The position numbers and the translations under genes are program-made. 64,000 bases of DNA, taken from assembly GCA_025060695.1 (NCBI GenBank), contig JANXBH010000006.1:1-64000 (forward strand). The letters are read 5' to 3'. The notes under the pieces are model-generated. The model worked only from the letters and a program-made list of their open reading frames with translations, was not told where the DNA came from and searched no databases. This document shows positions 42,268-51,540 of this stretch, one piece after another. The stretch is from Caldifarciminota bacterium (GTDB lineage: Bacteria > Hydrothermota > Hydrothermia > LBFQ01 > DSFT01). How positions within the stretch are numbered: the stretch's first letter is position 1; each line of letters begins with the position of its first letter.

Positions 42268-43612
42268 TTTTCAAGACTACTCCTATTGTTTTCAATATTA
42301 TTACTATATCAAGCCACAAAGACCAATTTACTACATATATTGTATCAAGCTTTACTCTATCTTCGTAAGTTGTATTACTTCTACCACTTACCTGCCAAAG
42401 ACCTGTTATACCCGGTTTAACAGCAAGGTAGAATTTTTTATAATCACCATAATATTTTTCAAGTTCCTCTTTTACTACTGGTCTTGGACCCACAACTGAT
42501 AAATCACCTTTTAAAACATTTAAAAATTGCGGAAGTTCGTCCAACGAGAATTTTCTTAAAAACTTACCAATAGGTGTAATTCTTGGGTCATTTTTCAACT
42601 TATAGTTCTTTTCCCACTCTTCTCTTAATGCACTATTTTGTTCTAATAGTTTCCTAAGAATTTCATCTGCATTTTTATACATAGTTCTAAACTTATATAT
42701 TTCAATAACTTCTCCATTTTTACCAATCCTTTTGTGTTTATAAAAAACTGGACCTCTTGAAGTTAATTTTACAAGCATAGCTATTATCAGATACAAAGGA
42801 CTAAGTAAAACGATAACCAATAGTGAAAAAATAATATCGAACATTCTTTTGATTATTAGATTTATTTGAGAGTCAAACTTTGTAGATGTTTCAAAAATTG
42901 GCAGATTCTGACTTATAGAAAAATGCAAAATTTGATTTGTAAAAGAGAGACCTGAAATATCTGGGACATAGAAAACTTTTTTAAATTTCAAGCATAAACT
43001 TGAAATATCATGATAAAACTCATTTAAAAATGGTATCCTTGGAATTACTACATTAGATACTTCATCCTTATATTTATCAACCTCAAATAGTTTTATTATT
43101 CCAACTGGTTCGTATGCTAAATACCACTCAGATTTAAAGAAATTATAGATTTTATCACTTTCTGGACCTTCTATTACTAAAATTTTTTCCTTTAAATACC
43201 CATTTAAAATCTTCTTAGTAATAAGCCTAAAAATAGGAACTATGAAAATGGAAAAGAAAATAGAAAGACCAAGAAACAGTCTAGAGAAATCGGGTTTTGC
43301 TTTAGTCATAGCATATACACTAAAAATCAATATAAATGCATAAAATAGACTTTCAATTATTTCCTTGCTTTCCTCATAAAATAATCTTCTTTGGGTGTAT
43401 AGTCTTTTCAGAAAGAATATGGTTATAACAAAAAATATTATTATTAACATCTCTCTTAATCTTATTTCAAACTCACTTATACTTATACCAAACTTTAAGA
43501 GAAAGGCAATAGAAATAGCAAGAACTATGGCAAGAATATCGGAAATCAGCATAGATATGATGTATCTAATAGAAACAGGAGAGAATTTCTTTGAAGATTT
43601 TATTTCTACCAT
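42251..43612 (-). CDS. polyprenyl-phosphate sugar-1-phosphate transferase
   Basis: The 453-residue protein has four N-terminal membrane helices, a cytoplasmic Rossmann-like middle (ILVIEGPESDKIYNFF), a fifth membrane segment and the bacterial sugar transferase domain (RMFDIIFSLLVIVLLSPLYLI, GPVFYKHKRIGKNG, YKFRTMYKNAD, LDELPQFLNVLKGDLSVVGPRP, VKPGITGLWQVSGRS). It starts polysaccharide synthesis on undecaprenyl phosphate (WbaP/EpsE type). It overlaps the lnt end by one base. Confidence 0.93.
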   Translation of the reverse strand: MVEIKSSKKFSPVSIRYIISMLISDILAIVLAISIAFLLKFGISISEFEIRLREMLIIIFFVITIFFLKRLYTQRRLFYEESKEIIESLFYAFILIFSVYAMTKAKPDFSRLFLGLSIFFSIFIVPIFRLITKKILNGYLKEKILVIEGPESDKIYNFFKSEWYLAYEPVGIIKLFEVDKYKDEVSNVVIPRIPFLNEFYHDISSLCLKFKKVFYVPDISGLSFTNQILHFSISQNLPIFETSTKFDSQINLIIKRMFDIIFSLLVIVLLSPLYLIIAMLVKLTSRGPVFYKHKRIGKNGEVIEIYKFRTMYKNADEILRKLLEQNSALREEWEKNYKLKNDPRITPIGKFLRKFSLDELPQFLNVLKGDLSVVGPRPVVKEELEKYYGDYKKFYLAVKPGITGLWQVSGRSNTTYEDRVKLDTIYVVNWSLWLDIVIILKTIGVVLKNEGAY

Positions 43613-45072
43613 TAACTTTTACGACTACTAACTTTGAAAATTTTAAAGTGTAAAATCAGAAAAAATATTATAAGTAATAAAATCCAGCTCTCACCGATAT
43701 AGGTATATATCGTTCTATAGTTGTTTAGTGGGACCTCCCATATAAAATAACCTAACTCAAAAAGTGGTATTTCCTTTAATGCTTTTCCTTTATCATCTAC
43801 TACAGCTGAAATTCCTGTTTTCGCACTTCTTATAATATATTTTCCCGTTTCAATTGCTCTAAGTTTTGAAAATAGATAGTGTTCTCTCGGACCTGTTGAA
43901 GGACCGAACCATCCATCATTTGTAATGATAAACAATACTTGTGCTCCGTTATTAACTAAACTCTTAGAGATATGAGGAAATATACTCTCATAGCATATCA
44001 TAATCCCTATTTTATATCCTTTAAAGTCTATAACATAAAATCCCTCTCCCTTTTTATAGCTTCCTTGACCTAGGTCCAAATTCCTAATAAAATCTGGTAA
44101 AAATTCATAAAAAGGCAGATTTTCTCCAAATGGCACTATATGAACTTTATCGTAGTAATCAATAACCTTTCCAGTTGTATCAATTAATAGTGCTGTATTA
44201 TAGTAGTTTCCATTTTCCTCCCTCGCATTTCCCATGAGTATTGGTCTTTTTGTAGACCTTAGTATATTCATTACAAGTTCATAATTCCAATAGTTTTGAG
44301 GATATATACCGGGTATTGCAGACTCTGAAAGAACAAGTAAATCATAGTCCTTGTTTCTTATAGAATCAATTAAAATGGAAAAGTTCTTTCTTGTCTCCCT
44401 CCATTCATCAGGGTCATATTCGTATCTTGGAAGAACATTTGGTTGAATAACCGCAATTTTCAAAGTCTTACTACTATCAATTTTATAATTTTGCCAGAAT
44501 ATACCAAAGACAATTACAAGTATGATAATTATGGAATACGGAGTTAATTTTGTTTTTCCTTGCAATGATAAAAAAAGAGCATAGTTAAAAGTAATAAGTA
44601 TAAACGATATAAAGTGAGGACCAAAAATTGAGCTAATTTGCGCAAAAGTTAAAAAACCAAGAGAAGTATAATAGTAATTTGCCCAAGGTAATGCCAAATC
44701 AAATAACCAATATGAAATTATCCATTCGTATATAGTAAATGAAAGCCCAAAGACTATCGGATGTTTTGAATTTCTAAACAGTAAAAACCAAACAGAAAAT
44801 AAAACTGTTCTTAACGCAATCATAAAGCTAACACCAATTATTAGGAGAATTCCTAAGTGCTTTCCTACTTCAAGGTTATATAGCCAATTTAAATGGATAT
44901 AGAAAAATGGAAGTGCGTATAAAAAAGAAATAAAAAAAGCTTTTTTATTTTCTAAGTTTTTTGTAATTACTAAAAGTGGGACAAGAGCAAAGAGACTAAA
45001 TGGAAATAAGTAAAATGGATATTGTGTAAATATTAAGGAAATTACTCCAAAGAAAAACAAAGATAATTTCAG
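43612..45072 (-). CDS. lnt: apolipoprotein N-acyltransferase (inferred CTG start)
   Basis: The 486-residue polytopic enzyme completes triacylation of lipoproteins. The nitrilase-type domain has LLVLSESAIPGIYP (catalytic Glu), VHIVPFGENLPFYEF (Lys replaced in the loop by H/P context), GIMICYESIFPHI (catalytic Cys) and TNDGWFGPSTGPREHY. The next starts in frame are TTG 45060 and CTG 45072. The CTG lies exactly 7 nt after the minus-strand TAAAAT 45085-45080, whereas TTG would be 19 nt away. Presence of Lnt supports a diderm envelope with several lipoproteins in this window. Confidence 0.93.
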   Translation of the reverse strand: MKLSLFFFGVISLIFTQYPFYLFPFSLFALVPLLVITKNLENKKAFFISFLYALPFFYIHLNWLYNLEVGKHLGILLIIGVSFMIALRTVLFSVWFLLFRNSKHPIVFGLSFTIYEWIISYWLFDLALPWANYYYTSLGFLTFAQISSIFGPHFISFILITFNYALFLSLQGKTKLTPYSIIIILVIVFGIFWQNYKIDSSKTLKIAVIQPNVLPRYEYDPDEWRETRKNFSILIDSIRNKDYDLLVLSESAIPGIYPQNYWNYELVMNILRSTKRPILMGNAREENGNYYNTALLIDTTGKVIDYYDKVHIVPFGENLPFYEFLPDFIRNLDLGQGSYKKGEGFYVIDFKGYKIGIMICYESIFPHISKSLVNNGAQVLFIITNDGWFGPSTGPREHYLFSKLRAIETGKYIIRSAKTGISAVVDDKGKALKEIPLFELGYFIWEVPLNNYRTIYTYIGESWILLLIIFFLILHFKIFKVSSRKS

Positions 45073-45079
45073 AAGTAAA

Positions 45080-45085
45080 ATTTTA
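45080..45085 (-). promoter_or_regulatory. -10 type hexamer of lnt
   Basis: TAAAAT on the minus strand overlaps the last codon of the upstream Fe-S gene and ends 7 nt before CTG 45072. Confidence 0.55.
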
Positions 45086-47062
45086 AGGTAATAAGTTTTC
45101 TTCTACTAAAACTGCTATATCTTTTACATGGACATTTTCATTTTTTCTATTTACCCCATCTGAGATCATAATATTACAGAACGGACAGGAGATTGCAATA
45201 GTATTTGGATTTTTAGATAAAAGCTCTTCTGTTCTTTCTATATTTATTTTCTTCCCAAATTTCTCTTCCATCCACATTCTTCCACCACCAGCACCACAGC
45301 AAAGTGTATTCAATTTACTCCTTTCTACTTCTAATAAATTTCCTATTGCATCTAACACTTCTCTTGGTTTTTGATATATACCATTGTGCCTAGAAAGATA
45401 GCAAGGATCATGATATACAATTTTTTCAATAGACTTCTTTACTTTTATTCTACCATCCCTTATTAAGCTGAAGATAACTTCACTATGATGATAAATGTTT
45501 AGTTCTATGCCAAAGAAACTATATTCATTTTTAAACGTGTTGTAGCAATGCGGGCAAATAGTTATTATATTTTTTATGTTATACTTTTTAAATGTATTTA
45601 CATTTTCAAATGCTAATGTTTGAAATATTAGTTCATTTCCTGTTCTTCTTGCACTATCACCTGTGCACCTTTCTTCATCACCTAAAACTGCAAATCTAAT
45701 TCCTGCTCTACTTAGTATACTAACTAATGATTTTATAGTTTTTTGACTTTTACTATCGTATACACCAGCACACCCCATCCATAGTAAGTAATCAAAACTA
45801 TAGTCTTTATTCTCTTTTAATATTACTAAATTTAGCTCTTTTGCAAATTTCAATCTTTCATTTTTAGGAGCGTTCCATGGATTAAATTGATTTTCCATTC
45901 CTCTATAACTACTATTTAATTCAGATGGATAAATACTTTCATCAACTAATGCCCTTCTATAATTTATAATTAAGTCTAATTGATTTATGCCAACGGGACA
46001 GGCATGTACGCATGCCCCACACGTTGTACAAGACCAAAGTGCATCCTCATTTACAACTACTCCAAGAATTCTATTTTCTCTATTTTCTAAATATTCATAT
46101 GCGTGCTCCTTTGTATCAAGAACAATTTTCTTTGGGTCTAATGGCTTTTGTGTAATATATGCAGGACATACACTTGAACACCTTCCACAAATTGTACAAG
46201 CATCCACCATTAGTAGTTTATTCCAAGGCAAATCCGTAATGTATTTATAACCTGTCTTAATTTCTTCTTCACTAAAGTTTTCTTTATTCATAATCTCTAT
46301 TAAATTTACACTACTATCATGCTTTCCTGTTGGTCTTTCTTTGTAAAATATAAGATTTAAAGCAGAGGTAAATATGTGAGAAAGTTTAGAATATGGAATA
46401 TATGCAATAAATAGCATTGTTGTCCAAGCATGAGTATTCCATAGAATTCTATGCCAAAATGAAATACTCTCTTTATCTAAGTAAAAAATGTAAGATAGTA
46501 GATATCCAAAGAATGAAAATTTTTCATAGTCAGGTCTGCCGAAATATGAAATTCTTAAAGCTTCTATTAAAAAACCTTGAATTGCTAAAAGAAGTAGTAA
46601 AAACAAAATTACTTTATCTTCAAGTATATTTCTTAGATAAATAGGAAGAAAAAATACTCTTTTTAAAATTGCAATAGCTATACCAAGAATTAACATAACT
46701 CCTGCAAGGTCTGAAATAAACGATAAAAATAAATAAAAATTTCCATAGATGAACTTTATACCAAAGTCCATTTGAATTGCAACTAATGTAGTAGTGATAG
46801 TTAAAATTATCATTGACCAAAATATAGGAACATGCGAAAATAGTCCAAACGGTCTATCTATAACCTTTCTTTGAAAAATAGCATTTACTAAATAAGAAAT
46901 AGAATTTACTTTTAGTTTTAGCTTCTTTCCCAAGGACCACATCTTAAAATGTCTATAAAAACCATATAGAAAAAAGAATAATGAAATTAGAAATAAGGCA
47001 TACATAATAAAAAAGTCTACTTTTCCTACATTCCAACCTAAAGGTCTTGCAATTTCTTCCAT
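45083..47062 (-). CDS. membrane-bound Fe-S oxidoreductase (HdrD/GlcF-like)
   Basis: The 659-residue protein has an N-terminal membrane region of about six helices (NarI-like, residues 15-230). Two 4Fe-4S motifs follow (CTICGRCSSVCPAYI near 292, CTTCGACVHACPVGI near 352). Two CCG-type modules end the protein (LLWMGCAGVYD ... ICPHCYNTF; HDPCYLSRH ... LNTLCCGAGGG). This layout is typical of quinone-linked electron-transfer proteins found with ETF or acyl-CoA dehydrogenases. The start ATG 47062 is 7 nt from TAAAAT 47075-47070; the longer TTG frame to 47083 is rejected. Confidence 0.88.
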   Translation of the reverse strand: MEEIARPLGWNVGKVDFFIMYALFLISLFFFLYGFYRHFKMWSLGKKLKLKVNSISYLVNAIFQRKVIDRPFGLFSHVPIFWSMIILTITTTLVAIQMDFGIKFIYGNFYLFLSFISDLAGVMLILGIAIAILKRVFFLPIYLRNILEDKVILFLLLLLAIQGFLIEALRISYFGRPDYEKFSFFGYLLSYIFYLDKESISFWHRILWNTHAWTTMLFIAYIPYSKLSHIFTSALNLIFYKERPTGKHDSSVNLIEIMNKENFSEEEIKTGYKYITDLPWNKLLMVDACTICGRCSSVCPAYITQKPLDPKKIVLDTKEHAYEYLENRENRILGVVVNEDALWSCTTCGACVHACPVGINQLDLIINYRRALVDESIYPSELNSSYRGMENQFNPWNAPKNERLKFAKELNLVILKENKDYSFDYLLWMGCAGVYDSKSQKTIKSLVSILSRAGIRFAVLGDEERCTGDSARRTGNELIFQTLAFENVNTFKKYNIKNIITICPHCYNTFKNEYSFFGIELNIYHHSEVIFSLIRDGRIKVKKSIEKIVYHDPCYLSRHNGIYQKPREVLDAIGNLLEVERSKLNTLCCGAGGGRMWMEEKFGKKINIERTEELLSKNPNTIAISCPFCNIMISDGVNRKNENVHVKDIAVLVEENLLP

Positions 47063-47069
47063 AGTATAA

Positions 47070-47075
47070 ATTTTA
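47070..47075 (-). promoter_or_regulatory. -10 type hexamer of the Fe-S oxidoreductase
   Basis: TAAAAT on the minus strand, overlapping the stop of the upstream DUF3108 gene, 7 nt before ATG 47062. Confidence 0.55.
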
Positions 47076-47762
47076 ATGCCCAACCATTTTTACTATATGT
47101 CCTATTACACTACCTACTACTAAGTTTAACTTAATCTTTACTGGTATTTTCTTCGTTGAGGAAATAATAATCTCCCCACCTCTATCACCAAAAACCTCTT
47201 TTGCCTTGTTTTCATCCATAGGCAATATAGGAGAAACTACATAACACTCTTCTTTTATATCAAGCCATTCGCATCTTTCTTTTCTCTTTATAAATATTTT
47301 AGCATAACCAGAAAAACCATCCATATGATATGGAACAAGTATTGTATCTTTTAGATCAATAAATCTCACATAATATATAAGTGCAACAGGGTCAAGTGCA
47401 TTTTTTGGAATATCAAAAACTTTACTATTTCTCCTTCCAGCTTTTACTTCATCATATTTTGCATAGTTTTCAAAGTAATCTATTGTAACTTCGTAGTTCC
47501 AACCAGGTTCTATTTGCCTTTTGTAAAATCTAACTGTTCTAAAGTTTTGCGTATCAACCCAAGAGATAAAGTCTTCGTATAAATTTATACCAAGTGCTCC
47601 ACCTTTTGCAAAAAGCCTTAATTTATAACAAGGAATATTTCTAATAACTTCAACTCCCTCAACTTTTAAATACATACTTCCAACATTTACAAAACTATAC
47701 TTTGCCCTATAATCTATCCTTTCGCCAACATTCAATGTAAAACTAATTAGCAAATTTATCAT
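47073..47762 (-). CDS. DUF3108-family exported protein
   Basis: The 229-residue protein matches DUF3108: LNVGERIDYRAKYSFVNVGSMYL at the start, YEDFISWVDTQNFRTVRFYKRQIEPG, and DPVALIYYVRFIDL in the middle. Only MINLLISFT precedes the domain, again a very short uncharged leader. Family members are predicted periplasmic or surface beta proteins of unknown role. It overlaps thiL by 20 bp. Confidence 0.82.
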   Translation of the reverse strand: MINLLISFTLNVGERIDYRAKYSFVNVGSMYLKVEGVEVIRNIPCYKLRLFAKGGALGINLYEDFISWVDTQNFRTVRFYKRQIEPGWNYEVTIDYFENYAKYDEVKAGRRNSKVFDIPKNALDPVALIYYVRFIDLKDTILVPYHMDGFSGYAKIFIKRKERCEWLDIKEECYVVSPILPMDENKAKEVFGDRGGEIIISSTKKIPVKIKLNLVVGSVIGHIVKMVGH

Positions 47763-48714
47763 ATCCTCTTTTTGAAATGTCTATCTTTAAGTCTCCATCA
47801 ATAATGTAAGAACCCGGCTTATCTTCAATTACCTCTCCTATTATAGTTATAGGCAATTTCAATTTTTCAATTTTTCCTACTTCTTCTTTTGGAATTGACA
47901 AAAGTAATTCATACTCTTCACCACTTTCAACAGCTATAAACCATTCCTTGATGTCCAACTTTTTTGCTAAATATTTTACTGAATCTCTAATTGGAAGCTT
48001 GTTTGCATATACAACTATTTGAACTTCGCTTAATTTAGCCATTCTATAGCTGTCTATACCAAGACCATCTGATATATCTATCATTGCATTTACATGGATA
48101 TTACTTAGAATTTTATTTAACTCTTCATATCTAAGATTTGGTTTTGCGAACTTTTCCCTCATATCGTTTATCCACCACTTCACACCACTAATAAGTTTTC
48201 TTTCGTACGCTATAAGATAACCCCTCGGTCTTCCCAAATCACCTGTAATAGCAATGATATCTCCAGGCTTACTATTACTTCTTAGTATTTGCATATCTTT
48301 CTTAACTTCTCCAATTGCAGTTATATGTAATTCTAATCTATCGTATTTTTCTACATTACCACCTAAAATGGAAACACAATATTTATCCACAACATCAAAG
48401 ATACCCTTATATATTTCATCAACTCTATTTATTGACTTTTGATTTATATTTAGACTAATTAGAACACCTATAGGTATACCTCCCATCGCAAGTATATCAC
48501 TAATTGAGGCACTAACAGCTTTATACCCTATTTCATAAAAAGATAACATATCGTATCTAAAGTGTATATTTTCTATAAATGCATCTACACTGATAACAAG
48601 GTTTTTATTTACCATTTGTGAAATAATAGCACAATCATCATTAGGTCCCAAAACCACTCTTGGATTTGGTTTATAGTATTTAAATAAATTATTTAAAAAA
48701 TCGTCCTCTCTCAT
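47743..48714 (-). CDS. thiL: thiamine-monophosphate kinase
   Basis: The 323-residue ATP-binding enzyme has GPNDDCAIISQ, NLVISVDAFIENIHF, YEIGYKAVSASISDILAMGG, ILGGNVEKYDRLELHITAIGEV and MIDISDGLGIDSYRMA, all ThiL/PurM-like motifs with the conserved acidic residues. It makes thiamine diphosphate, the cofactor of the E1 component encoded at the right edge. It starts 3 nt after the PmbA stop. Confidence 0.92.
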   Translation of the reverse strand: MREDDFLNNLFKYYKPNPRVVLGPNDDCAIISQMVNKNLVISVDAFIENIHFRYDMLSFYEIGYKAVSASISDILAMGGIPIGVLISLNINQKSINRVDEIYKGIFDVVDKYCVSILGGNVEKYDRLELHITAIGEVKKDMQILRSNSKPGDIIAITGDLGRPRGYLIAYERKLISGVKWWINDMREKFAKPNLRYEELNKILSNIHVNAMIDISDGLGIDSYRMAKLSEVQIVVYANKLPIRDSVKYLAKKLDIKEWFIAVESGEEYELLLSIPKEEVGKIEKLKLPITIIGEVIEDKPGSYIIDGDLKIDISKRGYDKFAN

Positions 48715-48717
48715 AAC

Positions 48718-50043
48718 CTAAAATTCTGTTTTGCTAATAAAATAGAAGTTAGGAATTTTTATATCTGGTAATATCATACCTTTTGGGAAAAATTCATAAA
48801 AATTAGAATTTACAATAAGTTTTTCATCAGATGATAGTTCTACTTCACTATTTAGTGCATCAATAAAACTTTGATTGAATCTCATATTCCTCAATCCTGA
48901 CTTTAGTTTTCCATCTTCTATTAAAAATAGTCCATCTCTAGTCATACCCGTTATAGTTAAACTTGTTGGCTCAACTAAATTTACATACCATATCCTATTT
49001 ACTAATACTCCTCTTTCTGTATCTTCTATAATTTTCTTCAAGGGCTTATTTCCCCCTTTTAAGTGTAAATGGCTAAATATTGCAAAATCTGAAGAAAATG
49101 AAAATGCACAAGCGGTATTTTCCAAATTCAAAAGTTTTGCATATTTATTATTCAATGCTACATTTTTTAGAATTCCATTTTCAATTACTGGAATATTGGC
49201 TTTTATATTACCTTCAAGATCAAAACCTATAGGAAGCAAGCCTTTATTTAAAGGTTCATCGTATAAATTAAATCTTTCAGAAAATATCCTTTTTCCTATT
49301 TTCCCACTAAAAGGACTAAGACCTTCGTAATAATTTATACCAGATAGTGCATAATAATTTATAATTTCTAATATATCTGAAAATGCTAAACTTGTAAGTA
49401 TTACATCATATTTTCCCGGTTCAATTTCTGATATATTTTCACTTAATTTTAATTTCTCTAAGCAGTCTTTTGCTATACTCTCGTAGTTTTCTAAAATGTC
49501 TGAAAATTTATAACTACTATATTGAGACCAAGCACTCGTCTTGTTCATATAGTTTATAGTTAAATTATTTATAGAAACTTTATTGTATGCACTAAATCCA
49601 TCTGAACTGAAAAGAAGAATATGTTGAAAACCCGTATATAAATTACCGAAAGACCTATAATCTTTCCCAATGTAAATAATGTCCTTAATAATTTTCGAGG
49701 TTGTATCTGAAACTATTTCATACTCATCATAAGCATATTCATAATCTGCTATTTGCTTTTTAGTCATGGGAAGAATATAATTACTTTCCTTTAATGATTT
49801 CTTTGCAGTTTTTATTAAATAGGATAGATGTTCCTTATCTCTCGAGTTTGTCCAAAATACACTAAATTTGTTGTCATATCTTAACCTAACACCAATTAGA
49901 TAGGTTTTCTCTAAGGTTGACTGGTGAATGAAGGAATTGGCATATCTTCTGAACAAGTAATGATTATAGAAAATTACAATATCAACTGATGTATCACTGA
50001 GTTTTAAAATATCTTCCGCTATGTTTATTAGTTCATTCTCCAT
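48718..50043 (-). CDS. pmbA: TldD/PmbA-family protein (PmbA/TldE type)
   Basis: The 441-residue protein matches the PmbA half of the TldD/TldE peptidase pair: an N-terminal region (DIVIFYNHYLFRRYANSFIHQST), YYEGLSPFSGKIGKRIFSERFNLYDEP and LTITGMTRDGLFLIEDGKLKSGLRNMRFN near the C-terminus. No HExxxH metal motif is present, as in TldE. tldD should be elsewhere. It overlaps the next gene upstream by 11 bp. Confidence 0.85.
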   Translation of the reverse strand: MENELINIAEDILKLSDTSVDIVIFYNHYLFRRYANSFIHQSTLEKTYLIGVRLRYDNKFSVFWTNSRDKEHLSYLIKTAKKSLKESNYILPMTKKQIADYEYAYDEYEIVSDTTSKIIKDIIYIGKDYRSFGNLYTGFQHILLFSSDGFSAYNKVSINNLTINYMNKTSAWSQYSSYKFSDILENYESIAKDCLEKLKLSENISEIEPGKYDVILTSLAFSDILEIINYYALSGINYYEGLSPFSGKIGKRIFSERFNLYDEPLNKGLLPIGFDLEGNIKANIPVIENGILKNVALNNKYAKLLNLENTACAFSFSSDFAIFSHLHLKGGNKPLKKIIEDTERGVLVNRIWYVNLVEPTSLTITGMTRDGLFLIEDGKLKSGLRNMRFNQSFIDALNSEVELSSDEKLIVNSNFYEFFPKGMILPDIKIPNFYFISKTEF

Positions 50044-50362
50044 ACTTTCTTTTAGATTTTAGGTTTTCAACAAGTTGCATGAGAACCTCACTTGGTTCAT
50101 CGTCTTTATTATATTTTATCCGTAGCGCATCTAAAAGTTCTTTTTCTATCTTTTCATTTCCTTTAATATAAAACTCATATACTTCAATAAATAACTTTTG
50201 AAGTATTCTTGAAGTTCTTACATTATCCTTGTCATTGAAAACCATTTCAGCAACTTTCTCGTCAATATTTCTTAGTTTATCCTGAAAGTATTTCTTTAAA
50301 AAGTTCCTAAAAGACTTTCTTTCCCTTGGGGCATGTGCTCCAACAAATATATTTTTTCTCAT
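50033..50362 (-). CDS. hypothetical protein, 109 aa
   Basis: I do not recognise this protein. It begins with MRKNIFVGAHAPRERKSFRNFLKKYF and is otherwise helical and charged. It overlaps its neighbours by 4 nt (CoA-binding gene) and 11 bp (pmbA), so it is a genuine member of the operon. It has no membrane segment. Confidence 0.65.
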   Translation of the reverse strand: MRKNIFVGAHAPRERKSFRNFLKKYFQDKLRNIDEKVAEMVFNDKDNVRTSRILQKLFIEVYEFYIKGNEKIEKELLDALRIKYNKDDEPSEVLMQLVENLKSKRKYGE

Positions 50363-50787
50363 AATTCTCCTCTACTTTTGAAATAGCTATGAATCTTGTA
50401 TATACATGTATCCATTACGACATCTATTCCATTATCAGATAAAATCTTCGCTGCATCTTCGTTTACTATACCTTCTTGAAGCCACACGAGCTTTGGTTTA
50501 TGTTTCATATTTAGTATTTCCCTTGCATGCTCTAAAATATATTCTGACCTTCTAAATATATTAACTATATCTACTTCTTCCTCTATTTCATCTACTTTCT
50601 TATACACCTTCCTACCAAGCCAAACTTCAAGCTTAGGATTTATTGGAATAACCTCGTATCCATTGGATAAAAGATATCTTGGAATTTTTCCTGCAGGTTC
50701 ATTGAGACTATCCTTTATACCAATTACAGCTATTTTTTTTGCATTTTTCAAATAGGAAAGAAGTTTCTCCTTATTCTCTAATATCAT
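50359..50787 (-). CDS. CoA-binding domain protein (YccU-like)
   Basis: The 142-residue single-domain protein has AKKIAVIGIKDSLNEPAGKIPRYLLSNGYEVIPINPKLEVWLGRKVYKKVDEI, VDIVNIFRRSEY and KLVWLQEGIVNEDAAKI. These are the hallmarks of CoA_binding_2 proteins, related to succinyl-CoA synthetase N-domains. Function in bacteria is unclear. ATG 50787 is 9 nt from a TAAACT hexamer (50802-50797) inside the end of the MerR gene. Confidence 0.87.
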   Translation of the reverse strand: MILENKEKLLSYLKNAKKIAVIGIKDSLNEPAGKIPRYLLSNGYEVIPINPKLEVWLGRKVYKKVDEIEEEVDIVNIFRRSEYILEHAREILNMKHKPKLVWLQEGIVNEDAAKILSDNGIDVVMDTCIYKIHSYFKSRGEL

Positions 50788-50799
50788 AGTTATAAAAGT

Positions 50800-51051
50800 T
50801 TAAAGGTTTGTATCCTTAATTATGTCTAATATTTCCTTTAATTGTTTTTTAATACTCTTTGATAAATTTAGATTTTGTTTTTCTCTACTTTCTAATAGTT
50901 TCATAATTTTCCTTATAGTGTTATAAGTATAAAATCTTCTATTTCCATATTTTCTATCTGGCTTTATTAAACCTCTTTTTTCCCAATATCTTATTGTCTC
51001 AACTGCAACTCCCGTAATTTTTGAAACTTCACTAATTTTATAGTATTTCAT
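50800..51051 (-). CDS. short MerR-family regulator
   Basis: The 83-residue protein is a MerR winged HTH: YKISEVSKITGVAVETIRYWEKRGLIKPDRKYGNRRFYTYNTIRKI. A short helical tail (KSIKKQLKEILDI) replaces the usual effector domain. It overlaps the flavin reductase gene by 4 nt and is probably co-transcribed with it. A stress or redox role is possible but not shown. Confidence 0.88.
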   Translation of the reverse strand: MKYYKISEVSKITGVAVETIRYWEKRGLIKPDRKYGNRRFYTYNTIRKIMKLLESREKQNLNLSKSIKKQLKEILDIIKDTNL

Positions 51052-51527
51052 AATAACTTCCTATAACTTCTATTGTAGTAAACTATAGGTTTCTTTTCAT
51101 TTAGAATCTCTACATTAACCACCTTGCCAAAAAATATCACATGATCACCCATAGAAAGATGTTTATAGTAAATGCACTCAATATAACCGATACAATCTTC
51201 TATATATGGTATTTTTAAAAACTTACTAATTGGATATTCTCTTGAAAATCTTTCTTCTTGGGAAATATTCCTATTTGAGAAAAAATTAGATATGTCTTCC
51301 TGTTCTTCGTTCAGTAAGCTAACTGTCCAACCTATGGATTTTTTGAATACATTTAAACTTTCAGATAATTTATCTATAGATATTAAGGTAATTATAGGTT
51401 TAATTGAAATACTTTCAAATGAACTAATGGTTAGTCCTGCGAATTCATTGTCTATACTTTTTGCGATAGATATAAATACAGACTGTGGTACACTCCTCAT
51501 AAAGAGTTTAAATTTTTCTTTTAACAA
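51048..51527 (-). CDS. flavin reductase-like FMN-binding protein
   Basis: The 159-residue protein matches the flavin reductase domain: SVPQSVFISIAKSIDNEFAGLTISSFESISIKPIITLISIDK (FMN-binding T-x-S-S-F), and HLSMGDHVIFFGKVVNVEI near the end. It may reduce flavins with NAD(P)H or be a flavoredoxin. TTG 51527 is 7 nt from TAAAAT 51540-51535. The MerR gene follows. Confidence 0.83.
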   Translation of the reverse strand: MLKEKFKLFMRSVPQSVFISIAKSIDNEFAGLTISSFESISIKPIITLISIDKLSESLNVFKKSIGWTVSLLNEEQEDISNFFSNRNISQEERFSREYPISKFLKIPYIEDCIGYIECIYYKHLSMGDHVIFFGKVVNVEILNEKKPIVYYNRSYRKLL

Positions 51528-51534
51528 GCATTAA

Positions 51535-51540
51535 ATTTTA
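51535..51540 (-). promoter_or_regulatory. -10 type hexamer of the flavin reductase/MerR unit
   Basis: Minus-strand TAAAAT in CCTTAAAATTTAATGC, ending 7 nt before TTG 51527 and overlapping the rlmB stop. Confidence 0.58.
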
